A stretch of DNA of 8,264 nucleotides. Origin: Anaerolinea sp. (GTDB lineage Bacteria; Chloroflexota; Anaerolineae; JAAEKA01). The notes beneath the pieces were generated by a model, which did no database searches, had not been told where the DNA came from, and was given only the letters and a program-made list of their open reading frames with translations. The stretch spans positions 1 through 8,264 of the forward strand of contig JACSRL010000522.1 in NCBI GenBank assembly GCA_014879765.1, written 5' to 3'. The translations under genes and the position numbers were made by a program. This document shows, one piece after another, positions 7,001 through 8,264 of the stretch (position 1 is its first letter; each line of letters begins with the position of its first letter).

Positions 7001-8264
7001 CAGTTGGACGATGGGGGGACCGACGCGCCGCCAGAGCTGGGCCTGCGAGCCATCGGGCAGGTCGAAGGTGTCGGCGGGGCGGAAACGCTGGCCGAATTCG
7101 TCGCTGGCCAGCGCCTCCTGCGCCGTGGCCGCGCGGCGCAGCGCCACATCGTCCAGGCCGTCGGCCGCGCTGCAGCGGTGGCCGGCGGCGTTGCCGAGGA
7201 TGAGGTCGGCGTCCCACAGCTCGTAAAAGAAGTTGACGTCAGGCGCCAGGGGCGCGAAGCTGAGCTGGCCGGCCAACTGGGACTGGGCCAGGAAATAGGT
7301 GAAGGCGTCGGCGCTGACGGCCGGGTCACAGGAGAGCACCGCGGTGCGGCAGGCCGTTTGCTCGCCGCAAAGGCGGGCCGCGGCCTGGCCGATGGCGGCG
7401 GTCTGCGATTTTTCCCGCTGGGGGGCGCGACCGAGGGGCAGCGCGCTGGCCAGGGGGGCGGGCGCGCCCCAGGCGACGAAGCCGGCGCCGAGCGCGGCGA
7501 CAAAAAGCAGCAGGGCGGCGACCAGGCCGCCGAGGCGGCGGGGGTTGCCCAGCTTAGAGTTGCCGACATTCAGAAAAGCTGGCAACTCGGTAGGCGCCAG
7601 CCAGGCCAGGCTGACGATCGCGGCGGCGGGCAGCAGGGGCATCCACTGGCTGGCGCGGCCATCGCCCAGCAGGGCCAGCAGGGGCAGGCCGAGGCCCAGC
7701 CAGACCAGCAGCAGGCCATAGGCCGCGCGCGCGCCGGCGCGCTGCGGCCGGATCAGTTGCCAGAGGCCGTAGCCCGCGCCGGCGATCAGGGCCAACAGCA
7801 GCAGGCCGCCCAGGGCATCAACCCACCCCTGAAGGCCGCCAGCCTGGCCGAAGGTTGGCAATCTGGCCGCGAAGGGCAGCGCCAGGGCAACCAGCAGCAG
7901 CACCAGCAGCAGGTTGACGTGGGCCGGGGCCAGGCGCAACTGGCGGCCGAGACGCTCCAGTGCGTTGCGGCTGGGGGTGCGCCGGCTGTGCCGCGCCGGC
8001 CGCGGGGTGCGCAGCGCCTGCCCGGCGACGAGCAGGGTCGGCCCCAGCAGCGCGGGCCAGAAGTCGGCGCTGGTCAGCAGACCGGCGGCCAGGGCCAGGC
8101 CGGCGCCCAGGGCATAGCCGCGCCGCTGCATGCCGTCGGACTCCGCCAGCAGCCAGACGGCCAACGCGGCCAGCGCGGCCACGGCCAAGGCCGGGTCATA
8201 GATGCGGGTGTAGGCCGCCACCAACGGGTAGAAGCTGACCAGCGCGGCCGCGGCCAGGGCGGGC
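1064..8264 (-). CDS. Giant GT39-like membrane glycosyltransferase fused to ~53 TPRs (5' partial)
   Basis: The frame is open from the right edge (first full codon 8263-8261) to TGA at 1066-1064, giving 2,399 visible residues; a TTG at 8224 is internal and not the true start. Residues 1-265 hold about eight or nine membrane helices (approx. 1-17, 24-40, 50-66, 69-84, 117-135, 148-171, 181-199, 207-222, 244-265). YTRIYDPALAVAAL at 18-31 and SQWMPLLPAAAIV at 205-217 resemble conserved parts of GT39/PMT-type polyprenyl-phosphate-sugar transferases. Their catalytic acidic residues sit in the first outer loop, upstream of this window, so activity cannot be judged. Residues 266-422 form a soluble domain with four cysteines, ending in DLPDGSQAQLWRRV. 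From about 423 to the end I count about 53 TPRs with the usual G-Y-G-EA-Y-AL-P pattern. Topology predicts the TPR arm outside the membrane. The layout parallels eukaryotic TMTC O-mannosyltransferases, but with far more TPRs. Substrate is unknown. The small membrane TPR gene follows downstream. Confidence 0.85.
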   Translation of the reverse strand, partial: PALAAAALVSFYPLVAAYTRIYDPALAVAALAALAVWLLAESDGMQRRGYALGAGLALAAGLLTSADFWPALLGPTLLVAGQALRTPRPARHSRRTPSRNALERLGRQLRLAPAHVNLLLVLLLVALALPFAARLPTFGQAGGLQGWVDALGGLLLLALIAGAGYGLWQLIRPQRAGARAAYGLLLVWLGLGLPLLALLGDGRASQWMPLLPAAAIVSLAWLAPTELPAFLNVGNSKLGNPRRLGGLVAALLLFVAALGAGFVAWGAPAPLASALPLGRAPQREKSQTAAIGQAAARLCGEQTACRTAVLSCDPAVSADAFTYFLAQSQLAGQLSFAPLAPDVNFFYELWDADLILGNAAGHRCSAADGLDDVALRRAATAQEALASDEFGQRFRPADTFDLPDGSQAQLWRRVGPPIVQLDAAEQVQTLEHILAVTPNATAANQALSTLLAEGIGDPVRALALREEIVERNPQDSAARVGLGDLYLAYGRFQDAAAQYQAALDVAADPAVLLKLAQAHQALGQWEAAEAALTAASELVPDDFDVRLRQGQFYTARGRFADATTALAQARSIAPDRFETYLALGQAQLLRGALDQAEEQFTLAQQAAPDSPEPLLAWADALAARGELDRAGQLYGQAVDLASASGVETTVVDAYSRWIAALESQGSAEQAATLAETLAKTYPRSAPALATLAELHSRRGQAEQAIAPWQAVLALAPQDVAARVGLAQALASLGRYDEAQELVQQGLALPAGQVELLTAAGDLLAAQGVEGATGRQAIERYQEALAANPAYWPAATRLAQLFLSRDQASQALQTMDAAVQRWPELYHLHALRGDALRQLGRQPEALAAYRQAIDLAPAPLSSADPLNAALARLHARLGEAQLATNNFSAAEQSFRQALRYGDQWSRYGGLPDQRVDAQIGLARLNTLLALRAAGAAVGSTPHAVAIGGVAPPVAVDQARFRAAQAAIEAALASQPESVAAYTALGELYAAYGRNDEAIDAYQEALRLDPAQAEEARADLFAIYLAQGRADEVIAFYRQLLRANPDSAAALRGLADAYLAAGQSEAALDAYDLFMVQNRDNVAALLAQGETLRELGLAEQALAPFQRAVRLTAAGSIQPTVELARTLAALGRVDEAEAAYRAALQVIEDPARAAELSGDPTAVYVGLARLLLGENRIDEAEAIAASALAARPDAATVQILSGDLSRFQGRRAEALAAFRRAETLAPGNAVAHTRVGDLLLESGSVAEAQTAYEAALAGDPSNTTALLGLARTLSRAVTAEAGLSPAADALSPAQSAALQRAQQLVDAVLGQLGEESSDTAQAAQTLRADLLAAQGQTSEATDAYQAVLLQDPDNATAIEGLARMLLAAGAADEAIARYQAAADAAETSAGRNRWLMTIGAAYRSLARPAEAEQVYRDILAADPANSAAHQALGDLYQAANRLEEAVAEYRLAAEAAPAGDVEMAFRLGRALLQVGQVEEAGQLAQALLAASPSAWQSYLLTARVALAQGDPTAALTTLRQAQSLAPTNSTALTLIGDSFLAAGRSDDAALAYSTAVALQPRNANALVGQGRVYAARGRVADAEASLRRALAVAPSHLAAQAALGRLLLNAGRPAEAIPLLEAAAAQQAGAATTAVRDLADAYLASDRIEEGLAIYRANLNLDEASQRLVIGQALLNAGRIDAGLAELQAYVESQPDDPAGWLALAQGQQLAGDAAALELADTAFQRAMQAAPADLTLGIQYGDFLLGQQQSEAAAAAFQAVIDTLEQNRRLDEVRQPAVVAGDAAGQTPVELWRAWIGLARARQQLGHYDAALEAAQAGEALRPDIAAFALQMGDILRAAGRSDEALAAYQRAATVGTSTAPLNRMGDLYLRLEQPDKALAAFEAALALAQDDADALLGLARAYALRGGGVDQADFANAEARLKRAAQLAPGNVNVSLALGDLYTAYGRHEEALAQYRAALAATPDNPLAQERLVGALRASGHLEDALQEQLKLVALTPGQRGALLNLAVIYRLLGRLEEAEATYRQILEQSPDDPVTLIALGDMKLEQGLADQAASFYQQALSHAGDPLLAAQASDQLGKAWLRLGKIEQAQAIADGLVRDQPALERGYLLLGSIREGQDDPEGALAAYRQGIEQAETPLTLYLRLGNLLLRQGRPAEAQEVYSELTRSNPRSEDAFVGLALAHIAQLPDLQALRTEWATQALRSALRLNPNSTAALAAQGDLMTALQRPAEAATAYSTALASRTAGSGDDTALRLRLANALAAAGSWEPALQEFQRIAIANPSDLGLQMALGNAYRASGRSQQALAQYRRINQLDPAYPFAYTKQGELLDELGQPDQALAAYQAAAAAAADNADAVFTLAAAYRKRGLTAEAIAAYEAGLALDPTREGAQRALEELRSQ
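1067..6997 (-). repeat. TPR solenoid, about 53 repeats in four blocks
   Basis: About 1,977 residues are nearly all 34-residue TPR units. Typical examples are ALGDLYTAYGRHEEALAQY and ALGELYAAYGRNDEAIDAY, each followed by RAAL or QEAL and a Pro-ended turn. Three non-TPR inserts, near 5386-5500, 4375-4455 and 2895-2990, split the array into about 13, 9, 13 and 17 units (approximate, because degenerate units are counted by eye). Repeats differ enough at residue level that the array is old, not a recent tandem amplification. TPRs form a right-handed superhelix that binds peptides or partner proteins. Confidence 0.85.
1214..1235 (-). repeat. Hexanucleotide (GGCCGC) microsatellite coding poly-alanine
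   Basis: Three full and one partial GGCCGC unit lie inside the second-to-last TPR and encode the core of the alanine run in YQAAAAAAADNAD. The tract is in frame, so gain or loss of one unit changes the protein by two residues without a frameshift. Such tracts are prone to slippage and to sequencing or assembly error in GC-rich DNA. Confidence 0.7.
6998..7458 (-). other. Extracytoplasmic four-cysteine domain between membrane core and TPRs
   Basis: Residues 269-422 are soluble and sit directly after the last membrane helix. I see Cys at 299, 305, 312 and 364 and none elsewhere in the 2,399 visible residues. The spacing (C-x5-C-x6-C, then a distant C) and outer-face location would allow two disulfides. 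The pattern of LSCDP, then FTYFLAQSQ, then LWDADLILGN resembles the short alpha/beta tail domain that follows the membrane helices in many GT39 proteins, where a strand ending in an aDyiil-like motif is common. This assignment is by eye. Confidence 0.5.
7459..8263 (-). other. Multi-pass membrane region of the GT39-like domain
   Basis: This segment encodes visible residues 1-268, a run of about eight or nine hydrophobic helices with an Arg-rich loop at residues 85-110 (TPRPARHSRRTPSRN) that should be cytoplasmic by the positive-inside rule. The helix containing PLLPAAAIV near residue 210 corresponds to a late helix of GT39 proteins. Only the C-terminal part of the enzyme core is present; the N-terminal helices and the catalytic loop lie beyond the right edge. 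Other multi-pass families cannot be fully excluded without the missing half. Confidence 0.65.

Noticed and set aside
8222..8224. TTG as the true start of the giant protein
   Set aside because: The frame stays open with hydrophobic, membrane-helix-like codons to the window edge, and the visible part lacks the N-terminal half of a GT39 enzyme, so the start lies outside the window.
1..8264. Defence system, prophage, tRNA/rRNA or biosynthetic cluster
   Set aside because: Only two genes are present, both membrane TPR proteins. No nuclease, transposase, phage, RNA-gene or biosynthetic signatures were seen on either strand.

Overview
This 8,264-base window is very GC-rich (roughly 70% by eye) and encodes two proteins, both on the minus strand and both cut by the window ends. 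In transcription order, the right-hand 87% (8264 down to 1064) is one giant reading frame of 2,399 visible residues with no internal stop. It starts with the membrane-spanning C-terminal part of what looks like a GT-C/GT39-type glycosyltransferase. A short extracytoplasmic domain with four cysteines follows, and then about 53 tandem tetratricopeptide repeats (TPRs) running to the stop codon. After a 157-base gap comes a second, smaller gene (906 to the left end) for a single-pass membrane-anchored TPR protein.

The left end is not natural DNA. Positions 5-37 are the complete 33-base Illumina Nextera Read 1 transposase adapter, including the 19-base Tn5 mosaic end at 19-37. The smaller gene is therefore truncated by an untrimmed library adapter, and any database translation ending in CLLYTSDAADDG is an artefact. 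The contig very likely comes from Nextera-prepared, probably metagenomic, short-read data.

The gap between the genes holds the only non-coding structure in the window. It contains three copies of a 24-base repeat, two of them inside a 35-base perfect repeat that folds into a 10-bp bulged hairpin. It also has a C-rich, G-poor stretch directly after the stop of the large gene, resembling a Rho loading site, and a small hairpin just before the start of the second gene where a ribosome binding site would be expected. I see no convincing promoter, Shine-Dalgarno sequence or intrinsic terminator.

No taxonomic marker is present. High GC, a GT39-like enzyme and very long TPR proteins fit Chloroflexota (Anaerolineae/Caldilineae-like lineages), but this is a low-confidence guess. 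Functionally, the large protein has the same layout as eukaryotic TMTC O-mannosyltransferases (GT-C membrane core followed by TPRs), with a far longer TPR arm. Both proteins appear to expose TPR solenoids on the outer face of the membrane, so a joint role in envelope glycosylation or surface assembly is possible but unproven. No RNA gene, CRISPR array, natural mobile element or defence system is visible.
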